A stretch of DNA of 64,000 bases from CAZHCA01 sp964530825. Lineage in GTDB: Bacteria; Bacteroidota; Bacteroidia; Chitinophagales; Saprospiraceae. The translations under genes and the position numbers were made by a program. Shown in pieces: positions 53,001-59,004 of this stretch; the stretch's first letter is position 1; each line of letters starts with the position of its first letter. The notes under the pieces are model-generated. The model was not told the DNA's origin. It ran no database searches and saw nothing but the letters and a program-made list of their open reading frames with translations. The stretch is taken from contig CAZHCA010000004.1 in the NCBI GenBank assembly GCA_964530825.1, positions 169,484 to 233,483 on the forward strand, read 5' to 3'.

Positions 53001-53621
53001 GAAGATGCGATCGAATTCCCTCAACTGCCGGGTATTGCCCTGGGGCTGTATGGGAATGTTTTCATCGGAAATAGCAGCCCGTATACCAAAACCATCGCCC
53101 AGGTCACCAGCCAATTGCAGGTTAAAACTGGAGTTCAGCACCAAATCCTGACGGTTGCCTACCGAGATGCCCCGTGCGAAGTTCCCGTTGTAGTTCAACG
53201 CTCCGAAATCAATTAATGCATTGTTTACATTTTTTTCATACGGGTTGTAAACCGTACCTACGATTGCGCTGTCATATGAATTGTTTAATAACTTGTAATC
53301 GAGTCCTTGGTTGCGGGGTGGTGGCAAAAAAACCCGGTAACGGACAAGTAGGGTATCACCCGCTGGGGCACTGGTTAACCACTGGAGTTGTTGACCTTTT
53401 ATTTGAAAAATCTTATCTGATTGATGAAATACGGAATCGCCTCGACTCACCGTGACGGAGTTGGGGAAGATGGGTAACGAATCGAGCCGGACTGCTGCAG
53501 GGTCGCCCGCGACCAAAAATCGTTCGCGAAGGTTCGATAAATGCAGGTTCTGGGCACTCAGCGGAGGGAGCACATACAACAAAAAGCCTGAAATGATCGC
53601 GATGTTTCGGAGCATCCCCAT
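50100..53621 (-). CDS. Giant outer-membrane beta-barrel protein of unknown function
   Basis: The 1173-residue protein has a signal peptide (about 1-23). The N-terminal 250 residues contain beta-rich segments and a proline-containing linker (YRVFLPPPRNQGLDYKLLNN, GSFNLQLAGDLGDGFGIRA-like). Many amphipathic strands characteristic of an outer-membrane barrel follow (ARFTLDRQNSESEFFEGRN, FFRANATYKWRTSRETNQ, TTLRLRASLVNVDYQGQT), and it ends in V-T-A-L-F with a terminal Phe. A small internal domain at about 425-500 has a pair of Cys. The NIPIQPQGNTRQLREFDRIF and LTAGDYELAPP segments recall regions of large gliding/T9SS-associated barrels, but I cannot name the family. An ATG at 53615 is an alternative start. 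Confidence 0.85.
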   Translation of the reverse strand: MGMLRNIAIISGFLLYVLPPLSAQNLHLSNLRERFLVAGDPAAVRLDSLPIFPNSVTVSRGDSVFHQSDKIFQIKGQQLQWLTSAPAGDTLLVRYRVFLPPPRNQGLDYKLLNNSYDSAIVGTVYNPYEKNVNNALIDFGALNYNGNFARGISVGNRQDLVLNSSFNLQLAGDLGDGFGIRAAISDENIPIQPQGNTRQLREFDRIFVQLNKDQSTLTAGDYELAPPPSYFMNYFKKLQGATFVNRQNFGQDRSLETSASVAVSRGNFARNVLEIQEGNQGPYQLRGPNGERFIIILAGTERVWLDGQRLERGLENDYIIDYNQGEISFTANLLIKQESRIVIEFEYADQNYLRSLFTLNTRYTTPQWTLYANGFTQQDSKNSTGNLNLSDEEKRLLAEAGDEPAVVQRFDTLTAEDVQRVGYLLRDTTTACAGTDTILVFTTNTAVTRFATTFTFVGPGNGNYLLDTEQAGNERVFRWVAPDPVTCQPQGNYAAVLPLTPPEQQQMLVVGGSFRPDENTTINLEMALTQLDQNRFSTIDADDDQGLGAQLGFRKAFPLGNKATQGKMEAYLHYEFIDQNFQPLNPYRNPEFLRDWSLTNNQGFGNVESTQENLASAGLQWKSPAYGEVDYTFSTYLRRGLYRGQQHQLEARLQHQGWTLTSRTRWLDAEAAGEDRSFLRPQIRLEKKIAALADLTIWAEYAGEYNRRSQEQSEALTRQSFAFNQYRAGIGLPRQKKFFTLVELGLREDFIPSNENFIGNTRAPSVSWRSEWKPKSGFQLQTNFTYRQLQGVDSLLEGQTPTNTFLGELGWRMAFLKGAIRSSTDYQVGSGQEARRSFTFVRVAPGEGDYIWLDSIYNNDGLVQPDEMEIAPFPDKADFIRVPSFSDDFIRTNFLQFNQSLNLSPKALWFNAEDGLRRFLSRFSTQSSLRINRKDEGDDALGSLFPFPLDLADTNLVSAAANLRNVLFFNRADPKYEIQLGQTDLRSKTLQTNGYESRHRREWFVRLRWNLTKTLNTNARFTLDRQNSESEFFEGRNYRISGPTLAPSLSWQPIQFFRANATYKWRTSRETNQEEGDQARFHNFSLEAIYNRSAQTTLRLRASLVNVDYQGQTNTPVGFAILNGLQRGQNYLWNCSLDQQLGKNFQLRVSYEGRKTGSADIVHVGRAQVTALF

Positions 53622-54006
53622 CTGGTTATGGTGCGGCTAGGGAAGGTGTTAACGATGCACGAACGGCCAAATGATAACTAAATTATTTCACAGCATGAAA
53701 AATGGGGTAGGGTGTCGTCAATAAACGAACTGTGGCGATCCAGCTTCCACTTTTTGCTTAAACAAAGCAGCAGGATGGTCTAACCCGTTCGAAAACAGGC
53801 CTTAATAGAAACAATCCATCCCAGGGCCCAAGGTTCCGGACATCAAGTAAAAAAAATCAGTAATTTTAGAGAAAATATTGTGTCGGTCAGGCGTTGTTTC
53901 AACCAGGTTTTTATCTTATTTTTGATGGTAGAGATTTTGCCGGCTGTAATTTCCATTGCTATCTACAGACTTAACTTACCAGGGGGGGCTTAGCGACTAA
54001 TTTTAA

Positions 54007-54042
54007 TGGGAAAAAGCCCATAATTGGTGGGAAAAGGCCCAT
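54007..54042. repeat. Tandem 15-bp repeats spaced two helical turns apart
   Basis: TGGGAAAAAGCCCAT (54007-54021) and TGGGAAAAGGCCCAT (54028-54042) differ at one base and start 21 bp apart, so they face the same side of the helix. Each is itself a short inverted repeat (TGGG...CCCA). They lie 157-192 bp upstream of the peroxidase ATG. The pattern fits a double operator for a dimeric regulator. Confidence 0.45.
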
Positions 54043-54133
54043 GTAAAGTCACTAGAACAGTTTAACTTGTTACTTTTTGGATATATAAACCGTTTGTCGA
54101 CAGTATTTTGTTAACAAAGTCCGGTTTAGTATA

Positions 54134-54141
54134 TATTTTTG
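54134..54141 (+). promoter_or_regulatory. Candidate -7 promoter element for the peroxidase gene
   Basis: TATTTTTG matches the Bacteroidota -7 consensus TAnnTTTG, 57 bp before the ATG. The nearest upstream TTTG (54107-54110) is 23 bp away, somewhat longer than the usual -33 spacing, so the match is partial. Confidence 0.35.
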
Positions 54142-54198
54142 TGTAACCTAATTGACGACCTAAATTATTTGTTAACCCATGAACCTAATCTGAGGAAT

Positions 54199-57099
54199 AT
54201 GCATAAACTTTTACTACTAACAAATCTGCTAATCTCATTAACTTGGGTTGCTCATGCCCAGGAACTCGATGTAGAACGCTACCGTACTTTCGATGGCACT
54301 TACAACAACTTGGCCCACCCCGACTGGGGAGCGGCTGGAACGAACCTGACTAAATTTACCGGAAATGGTTTTGCAGATGGCGTAGCTCAGCCTGCCGGAG
54401 CTGATCGACCCAACCCGCGGATAATCAGTAATGCATTATTTGCCCAAAATAAAATCATTTCCGATCCACTTACCCTCAGTGATTTCTGTTGGGTTTGGGG
54501 GCAGTTTATCGATCACGACTTCGGATTGACCCCGGACGGAGAAGAGCCCTTGCCAATTGCCGTACCCCGTGGGGATAATTGGTTTGACCCGGCTAATGAA
54601 GGGCAGGCAATGATTCCCATGATGCGCAACCTTTTCGATCCGAACACCGGAACGAGTGAAGGTAATCCGCGTCAACACCCAAATGTAATTTCCACCTATA
54701 TCGATGGTTCGATGGTGTACGGCTCGGATCAAGAGCGGGCCGATTGGCTGCGTACTTTCGAGGGGGGTAAAATGAAAGTCTCTTCCGGTAACTTGTTGCC
54801 CTTCAATACCACCACCCTGGAATACGAAGGCGAAGTAATCCACGAAGAATTCATCGAAATGGAAAACCCCGTCGGCCTGTCAGAGAAGTTTTTTGTAGCT
54901 GGGGATGTCCGGGCCAATGAGAACCCACTTCTTTTGGCTATGCACACTTTATTCGTACGGGAACACAACCGTCTGTGCGAAGAGTTGGTGCAGGAGCATC
55001 CCGATTGGACCGACGAGCAGCTGTACCAGCATGCACGGAAAATTAACGGCGGAATTATTCAGTCCATCGTCTATAATGAATGGTTGCCGGCCATGGGGAT
55101 CCGCTTACCCGAGTACAACGGGTATAATCCGGAGATAAATGTAAACCTGGCTAATGTATTCACAGCTGCTGCCTTCCGTTTAGGACATACCCTGATCAAT
55201 ACGCAGATCCGCCGGCTCGACCAGGATGGGAACCCCTTACCCGGCGGCCACCTGACACTGCGCGAAGCCTTCTTCAACCCCTATGTCGTCATTGAAGATG
55301 GTCTGGATCCCTACTTCAAGGGCATGGCCAGTCAGACCCAGCAGCGCTTCGATGCTAAGGTGGTAGACGACGTGCGGAATTTCCTCTTTGGTCCTCCGGG
55401 AGCAGGCGGTTTGGATCTGCCTTCGATCAACATCGCGCGCGGACGCGAGCGCGGGCTTCCCGATTACAATACTGTACGCGAGGCTTACGGCCTGCCGCGA
55501 GTGCGGTTCTTTACGCAAATTTCGTCAGACGCCACGGTATTCACCGTCCTTCAGACGACTTACAACGATGTTAATAGTATCGACCCCTGGGTAGGTTTTC
55601 TAGCCGAGGATAAGGTGCCGGGCACCCTTTTCGGGGAGACGTTGCTGGCCATCATGACCAAGCATTTTGTTGACCTGCGCGATGGCGACCGCTTTTTCTT
55701 TGAAAATGATCCGATGTTGACTGAGGAAGAGAAAGAAATGATTCGCAATACCACTTTCAATGATGTGGTCATGCGCAACACGGGAATCAAATTTATGCAG
55801 GATAAGGTCTTCGCAGCAATGGCGCCGGAAGAAATCTGCGACAATATGTCGACAGAAATCCACGGCATTATCAATGCGGTTAACGGCGAGCCTTTCCCCG
55901 GTGTTAGCGTCAACTTGGGGGTAGGTGAGATATGGCAAGGGGTGGTTTCCGGCATGGATGGCGATTTTTCCTTTTCTCCTATGTTGGGTTGTGAGGATAA
56001 AGTCTTATCCATCGAATATGAAGACAACGATTACCGAAACGGAGTCACCACTTTAGACATCATTTTAATTCAGAAACATATTCTGGGAAGCCAGCCATTA
56101 GCTTCACCTTTCCAGATCATTGCGGCCGACACTGATGGCTCGGGGTCTATTTCCACGCTTGACCTCATCCGTATTCGGCGCCTGATTCTCAACCTGGATC
56201 AAAGCTTCTCCAATGTTCCGGTTTGGCGTTTTGTGCCGGCCGATTATGCGTTTACCAATCCGGAACAACCTTTTATCGACGGTGATTTTGCCAAACCCAT
56301 GGTGTTCGTTGGCGGCGGTGATCGGTCACAACGGGTGATTGCCGTTAAGGCCGGCGATGTGAATGGCAGTGCTCGCCTGGTCGATAATTCCGCCGGGGCT
56401 CTAGCTAGCCGCTCTCCTGGGGTCGATCCGTTGGTTATTCGAATACCTGACGTGGATTTTAAAGCGGGACGTACTGCTACACTGGTCCTTCAGGCTGCGC
56501 CTAACCAACCGGTTGAAGGCACTCAGTTTGCATTGCACTTGGTGCCCGATCAGATCGAAAACCTAGAGATCTTTGCCGCAGAACAGCAATTACTTGACGA
56601 AGAACATTACCAGTGGTATCCAGAAACCGGCCAGCTAATGGTAAGCTGGAACGCCAATACGCCGTTAACTGAAGAAACGGAAATGTTGACCCTGCGGCTT
56701 ACCACCCGGGAGAACCTGCCGGTCGGCAGCTTGATTAGCCTCGATGATCGTTTGATGGCCAATGAAGCCTACACGGCCCAGGGCGAAATCCGCCCGGTTT
56801 GGCTGCAGATCAGAGGAGAGGAGCAACCTACAGCAGCAGGACTCATGGTTTACCAAAACCAGCCTAATCCAGCTGAAACGCAAACCCTGTTGCCTTTTTA
56901 TCTGCCACAATCCGGACAGGTGCGGCTTTCGCTTTACGACGTCAACGGTCGCCAGGTCTTCGCCCAGGAGCGCGCGTTTGCCGCTGGCTTTCAAAACTGG
57001 AACCTGGACCTTTCGGCGATTCGGATCCCCGGGGTTGTCGTTGCCCAGTTTGAGTTCGGCGGCCAGTCTGTAAATAAGAAGATTGTCGTTGTGCGGTAA
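54199..57099 (+). CDS. Secreted animal-type haem peroxidase with dockerin-like and T9SS domains
   Basis: This is a 966-residue protein when started at ATG 54199, which gives a signal peptide (KLLLLTNLLISLTWVAHAQ); a longer frame starts at TTG. The peroxidase domain (about 25-565) has the distal His in WGQFIDHDFGLTP (H106), the catalytic-Arg/distal region REHNRLCEELVQEHPDW, the proximal His in AAAFRLGHTLINTQI, and SINIARGRERGLPDYN. Residues about 585-640 look like a regulatory/beta-sandwich unit. A dockerin-like pair of Ca-loops follows (DNDYRNGVTTLDIILIQKHI, ADTDGSGSISTLDLIRIRRL). The C-terminus is a T9SS sorting domain (YQNQPNPAETQTLLPFYLP, SLYDVNGRQVFAQ). It would oxidise extracellular substrates with H2O2. 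Confidence 0.93.
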   Translation: MHKLLLLTNLLISLTWVAHAQELDVERYRTFDGTYNNLAHPDWGAAGTNLTKFTGNGFADGVAQPAGADRPNPRIISNALFAQNKIISDPLTLSDFCWVWGQFIDHDFGLTPDGEEPLPIAVPRGDNWFDPANEGQAMIPMMRNLFDPNTGTSEGNPRQHPNVISTYIDGSMVYGSDQERADWLRTFEGGKMKVSSGNLLPFNTTTLEYEGEVIHEEFIEMENPVGLSEKFFVAGDVRANENPLLLAMHTLFVREHNRLCEELVQEHPDWTDEQLYQHARKINGGIIQSIVYNEWLPAMGIRLPEYNGYNPEINVNLANVFTAAAFRLGHTLINTQIRRLDQDGNPLPGGHLTLREAFFNPYVVIEDGLDPYFKGMASQTQQRFDAKVVDDVRNFLFGPPGAGGLDLPSINIARGRERGLPDYNTVREAYGLPRVRFFTQISSDATVFTVLQTTYNDVNSIDPWVGFLAEDKVPGTLFGETLLAIMTKHFVDLRDGDRFFFENDPMLTEEEKEMIRNTTFNDVVMRNTGIKFMQDKVFAAMAPEEICDNMSTEIHGIINAVNGEPFPGVSVNLGVGEIWQGVVSGMDGDFSFSPMLGCEDKVLSIEYEDNDYRNGVTTLDIILIQKHILGSQPLASPFQIIAADTDGSGSISTLDLIRIRRLILNLDQSFSNVPVWRFVPADYAFTNPEQPFIDGDFAKPMVFVGGGDRSQRVIAVKAGDVNGSARLVDNSAGALASRSPGVDPLVIRIPDVDFKAGRTATLVLQAAPNQPVEGTQFALHLVPDQIENLEIFAAEQQLLDEEHYQWYPETGQLMVSWNANTPLTEETEMLTLRLTTRENLPVGSLISLDDRLMANEAYTAQGEIRPVWLQIRGEEQPTAAGLMVYQNQPNPAETQTLLPFYLPQSGQVRLSLYDVNGRQVFAQERAFAAGFQNWNLDLSAIRIPGVVVAQFEFGGQSVNKKIVVVR

Positions 57100-57132
57100 G
57101 CCCGCTCAATGAATTTAATTTTAATGTTTGGG

Positions 57133-57170
57133 TTCCCGGATCTTTATAAAAGAGATCCGGGAATTTTATA
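57133..57170 (+). terminator. Intrinsic terminator of the peroxidase gene
   Basis: A perfect 11-bp stem (TTCCCGGATCT / AGATCCGGGAA) with a 9-nt loop is followed directly by TTTTATA, 33 bp after the stop codon. It is the clearest rho-independent terminator in the window. The IS200/IS605 element begins just beyond it. Confidence 0.85.
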
Positions 57171-57185
57171 TAACGGAGCGTAAAA

Positions 57186-57208
57186 CCCAGCGGTCTTCAA
57201 CCGGTGGG
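57186..57208. repeat. Left-end hairpin of the IS200/IS605 element
   Basis: Stem CCCAGCGG / CCGGTGGG with one G-G mismatch and a 7-nt loop TCTTCAA. It resembles the right-end hairpin in length, outer stem and loop. In this family such hairpins are recognised on the top strand by TnpA. Confidence 0.7.
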
Positions 57209-57224
57209 ATGAAAGCGACGCACT

Positions 57225-57683
57225 TTAGCCCAGGGACAAGATGTACTGTCGAATTGTATTTGGAGAAGCTTGCCCAATCGAACAAACGAAATAGCCATCT
57301 GACCAAAAGGTGTGTTCTTTCCAAAAGTGCTTTGACAAGAATGCCTGGTGCTTTTTCCAAATAGCGACCGAAGATTTTTGCTTTAACCGGCGAACGATCG
57401 ATGAGATAGACAACCGAGGGAAGTAACGGATCAGAAAATGCCTATGATCTTCATCAGATTCAAAAAGTTCGATTTCAAAATCAGAGCGATCTGTAATAGC
57501 AATCCGGATCTCCTTCGTGTCCCGATCCAAAGGTTCAGGGAGTAGTTTTTTCCGGTATTTACCAACAAAGATGGGGTGGCATTTCAAATAGTGTTTCGAA
57601 GGGTTAGTTGAGCTGTAATTTGAATTTTTCGGCACAATACAATTTTTTGTATGAATTATTTTCGCTAAACCTGAGTAATTCAT
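57225..57683 (-). CDS. tnpA: IS200/IS605 TnpA, HUH/Y1 transposase
   Basis: The 152-residue frame from ATG 57683 matches Y1 transposases from about residue 30 on: SKHYLKCHPIFVGKYRKKLL, the HUH-type motif SDEDHRHFLIRY (H80, H82), LSISSIVRRLKQKSS, WKEHTFWSDGYFVCSIG, and the catalytic Tyr147 in NTIRQYILSLG. It cuts and joins single-stranded IS ends. The first 18 residues have no family match; GTG 57635, giving 136 residues, is a good alternative start and lies immediately after one arm of a long inverted repeat. The C-terminus is only five residues past the Tyr, slightly shorter than many relatives, so activity is probable but not certain. Confidence 0.88.
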   Translation of the reverse strand: MNYSGLAKIIHTKNCIVPKNSNYSSTNPSKHYLKCHPIFVGKYRKKLLPEPLDRDTKEIRIAITDRSDFEIELFESDEDHRHFLIRYFPRLSISSIVRRLKQKSSVAIWKKHQAFLSKHFWKEHTFWSDGYFVCSIGQASPNTIRQYILSLG

Positions 57684-57698
57684 ACAAAAAGTTGTATT
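57636..57698. repeat. Long inverted repeat between tnpA and tnpB
   Basis: Arms at 57636-57658 and 57676-57698 are 23 bp each, complementary except at one position, with a 17-nt spacer. The repeat occupies the divergent promoter region, so a transcript in either direction through it would fold into a strong hairpin. It may contain mirrored promoters or act as a translational or transcriptional brake. Confidence 0.6.
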
Positions 57699-57726
57699 TT
57701 GGGAGGTAAAAACGATTATCGTTAGT

Positions 57727-58923
57727 GTGAAAAAGATCCTTCGAACCTACCGTTTTGCGTTGCATCCGAATCAGGAGCAAAGGGATTTGCTGGCCAGGCA
57801 TTTCGGCTGTGTTCGCTATGTTTATAATCACTTTTTACAAGAGCGAATTGACCAGTATCGAGTCCATAAGCAATCGGACAATTATCCTGCGCAAGCGCGG
57901 GCGCTGACGTTGTTAAAGGGACAAGAGGAAACAAAATGGTTGAAGGCGGTGAATAGCCAAAGTCTCCAATATGCGCTGCGTTGTCTGGAGACGGCTTTTC
58001 AGAACTTCTTTCGGGGACAGGCGCGTTTTCCCCGCTTCAAGTCAAAAAGGCACCAGAATTCGTTTGGTGTCCCGCAGTTTGTGCGCCTGGAGGAAGGTCG
58101 GCTGCACCTCCCGAAGTTCAAAACGGGCATTAAGGTGCAGGTGCATCGGCCGGTCCATGGTCAGATCAAACACTGCACGATTTCCAGGACAGCGTCCGGC
58201 AAATACTTCGTGGGCATTCTTTGTGAAGAGATGTACCGGCCGAAGGAGAAAACGGGAGCTGCCTGTGGGCTTGATCTGGGCCTGAAGGACTTCATCACCA
58301 GCAGTGAAGGAAAGACATTTAAGAATCATCGATATAGGAAAAAATACGCTGCGGCTTTAAAACGGGCCCAGCAGCATCTGTGGCGCAAAGTGAAAGGCAG
58401 TGGGTCGTTTGAAAGACAAAGACGGAAGGTAGCCCGATTGCACGACAAGATCAAAAACTCCCGGCTGGACCGGTTGCACAAGGTGAGCCATGAACGGATG
58501 TCGGCCTATGACCTGATCTGCGTGGAAGATCTGCATGTGCAGGGAATGATCAAAAACCGGAAACTGGCCAGGCACATTTCGGATGCCTCTTGGGCAGCAT
58601 TGGTGCGGCTGTTGGAATACAAAGCGGATTGGAACGACAAAAAGGTAGTCAAGGTTTCGCGTTGGTATCCCAGCAGCAAGACCTGCCATAAGTGTGGTTG
58701 GCTCAACGAGCACCTGGACCTGTCCATGAGAACTTGGAGATGTGGAAACGGCCACCAATTGGAGCGAGACCTCAATGCAGCCGTCCACATCCTGAGGGAG
58801 GGAAAAAGAATCATTTCGGCAGGGACTGTCGAAAACACGGGTGGAGAGAAGGTAAGACCCTGGCTGAGGACGGGGCGCATCTCTGGGAAGCCCGAAGCCC
58901 ACCGGTCTTTAGCTGGTGGGTAG
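57727..58923 (+). CDS. tnpB: IS605 OrfB / TnpB RNA-guided nuclease
   Basis: The 398-residue protein starts at GTG, giving the family-typical KKILRTYRFALHPNQEQRDL. The RuvC-like triad is complete: D183 in GLDLGLKDFIT, E267 in DLICVEDLHVQG and D348 in ERDLNAAVHIL. The zinc-finger insert has C320-x2-C323 (CHKCG) and a second pair C339...H343 (CGNGH), where His replaces the usual last Cys. TnpB proteins are RNA-guided DNA nucleases that use an omega-RNA from the element's 3' end to cut empty donor sites and so help retain the IS. A GGGAGG lies 20 bp upstream of the start, and a 13-nt palindrome (AACGATTATCGTT) sits just before it. The last codons run into the right-end hairpin. Confidence 0.92.
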   Translation: MKKILRTYRFALHPNQEQRDLLARHFGCVRYVYNHFLQERIDQYRVHKQSDNYPAQARALTLLKGQEETKWLKAVNSQSLQYALRCLETAFQNFFRGQARFPRFKSKRHQNSFGVPQFVRLEEGRLHLPKFKTGIKVQVHRPVHGQIKHCTISRTASGKYFVGILCEEMYRPKEKTGAACGLDLGLKDFITSSEGKTFKNHRYRKKYAAALKRAQQHLWRKVKGSGSFERQRRKVARLHDKIKNSRLDRLHKVSHERMSAYDLICVEDLHVQGMIKNRKLARHISDASWAALVRLLEYKADWNDKKVVKVSRWYPSSKTCHKCGWLNEHLDLSMRTWRCGNGHQLERDLNAAVHILREGKRIISAGTVENTGGEKVRPWLRTGRISGKPEAHRSLAGG

Positions 58924-58945
58924 TTCACTTTGGTACGTTACGGCA
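58800..58945 (+). ncRNA. Predicted omega-RNA (reRNA) of TnpB, boundaries approximate
   Basis: In characterised TnpB systems the guide RNA comes from the tnpB 3' end plus the right end and continues into flanking DNA, which serves as the guide. Here the right-end hairpin (58898-58920) overlaps the last seven codons of tnpB. TTCAC at 58924-58928 is the likely element end, so the guide would be the next 15-20 nt, starting TTTGGTACG. The 5' limit is arbitrary. This is inference from family knowledge plus the hairpin. Confidence 0.4.
58898..58920. repeat. Right-end hairpin of the IS200/IS605 element
   Basis: Stem CCCACCGG / CTGGTGGG (one G-T wobble) with a 7-nt loop TCTTTAG. It pairs with the left-end hairpin in design. 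It is coding for the TnpB C-terminus at the same time. Confidence 0.75.
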
Positions 58946-59004
58946 TCCTCGTTATTCAAGTAGTTATTACTATTTTGGTGAAATGACTTAAAAGAAGAAT
59001 TATT

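Larger units (their letters stand above)
53622..54198. other. 577-bp divergent intergenic region with tandem repeats
   Basis: This gap separates the barrel gene (minus) from the peroxidase gene (plus). No protein-like ORF is seen. It holds the pair of near-identical 15-bp repeats at 54007-54042 and a Bacteroidota-like -7 element at 54134-54141. Its length is unusual for this compact genome and suggests regulation. Confidence 0.55.
57175..58928. mobile_element. IS200/IS605-family insertion sequence
   Basis: The element carries divergent tnpA and tnpB genes flanked by matching 23-nt hairpins at 57186-57208 and 58898-58920. Each has a stem starting CCCA and ending TGGG, with loops TCTTCAA and TCTTTAG. 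The right side ends plausibly at TTCAC (58924-58928). The exact left end is not resolved and may lie anywhere from about 57164 to 57180. Members of this family transpose as single strands through the HUH tyrosine enzyme TnpA without making target-site duplications. Both genes look intact, so it could be recently active. It sits between the peroxidase terminator and fadH and breaks no visible gene. Confidence 0.85.
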
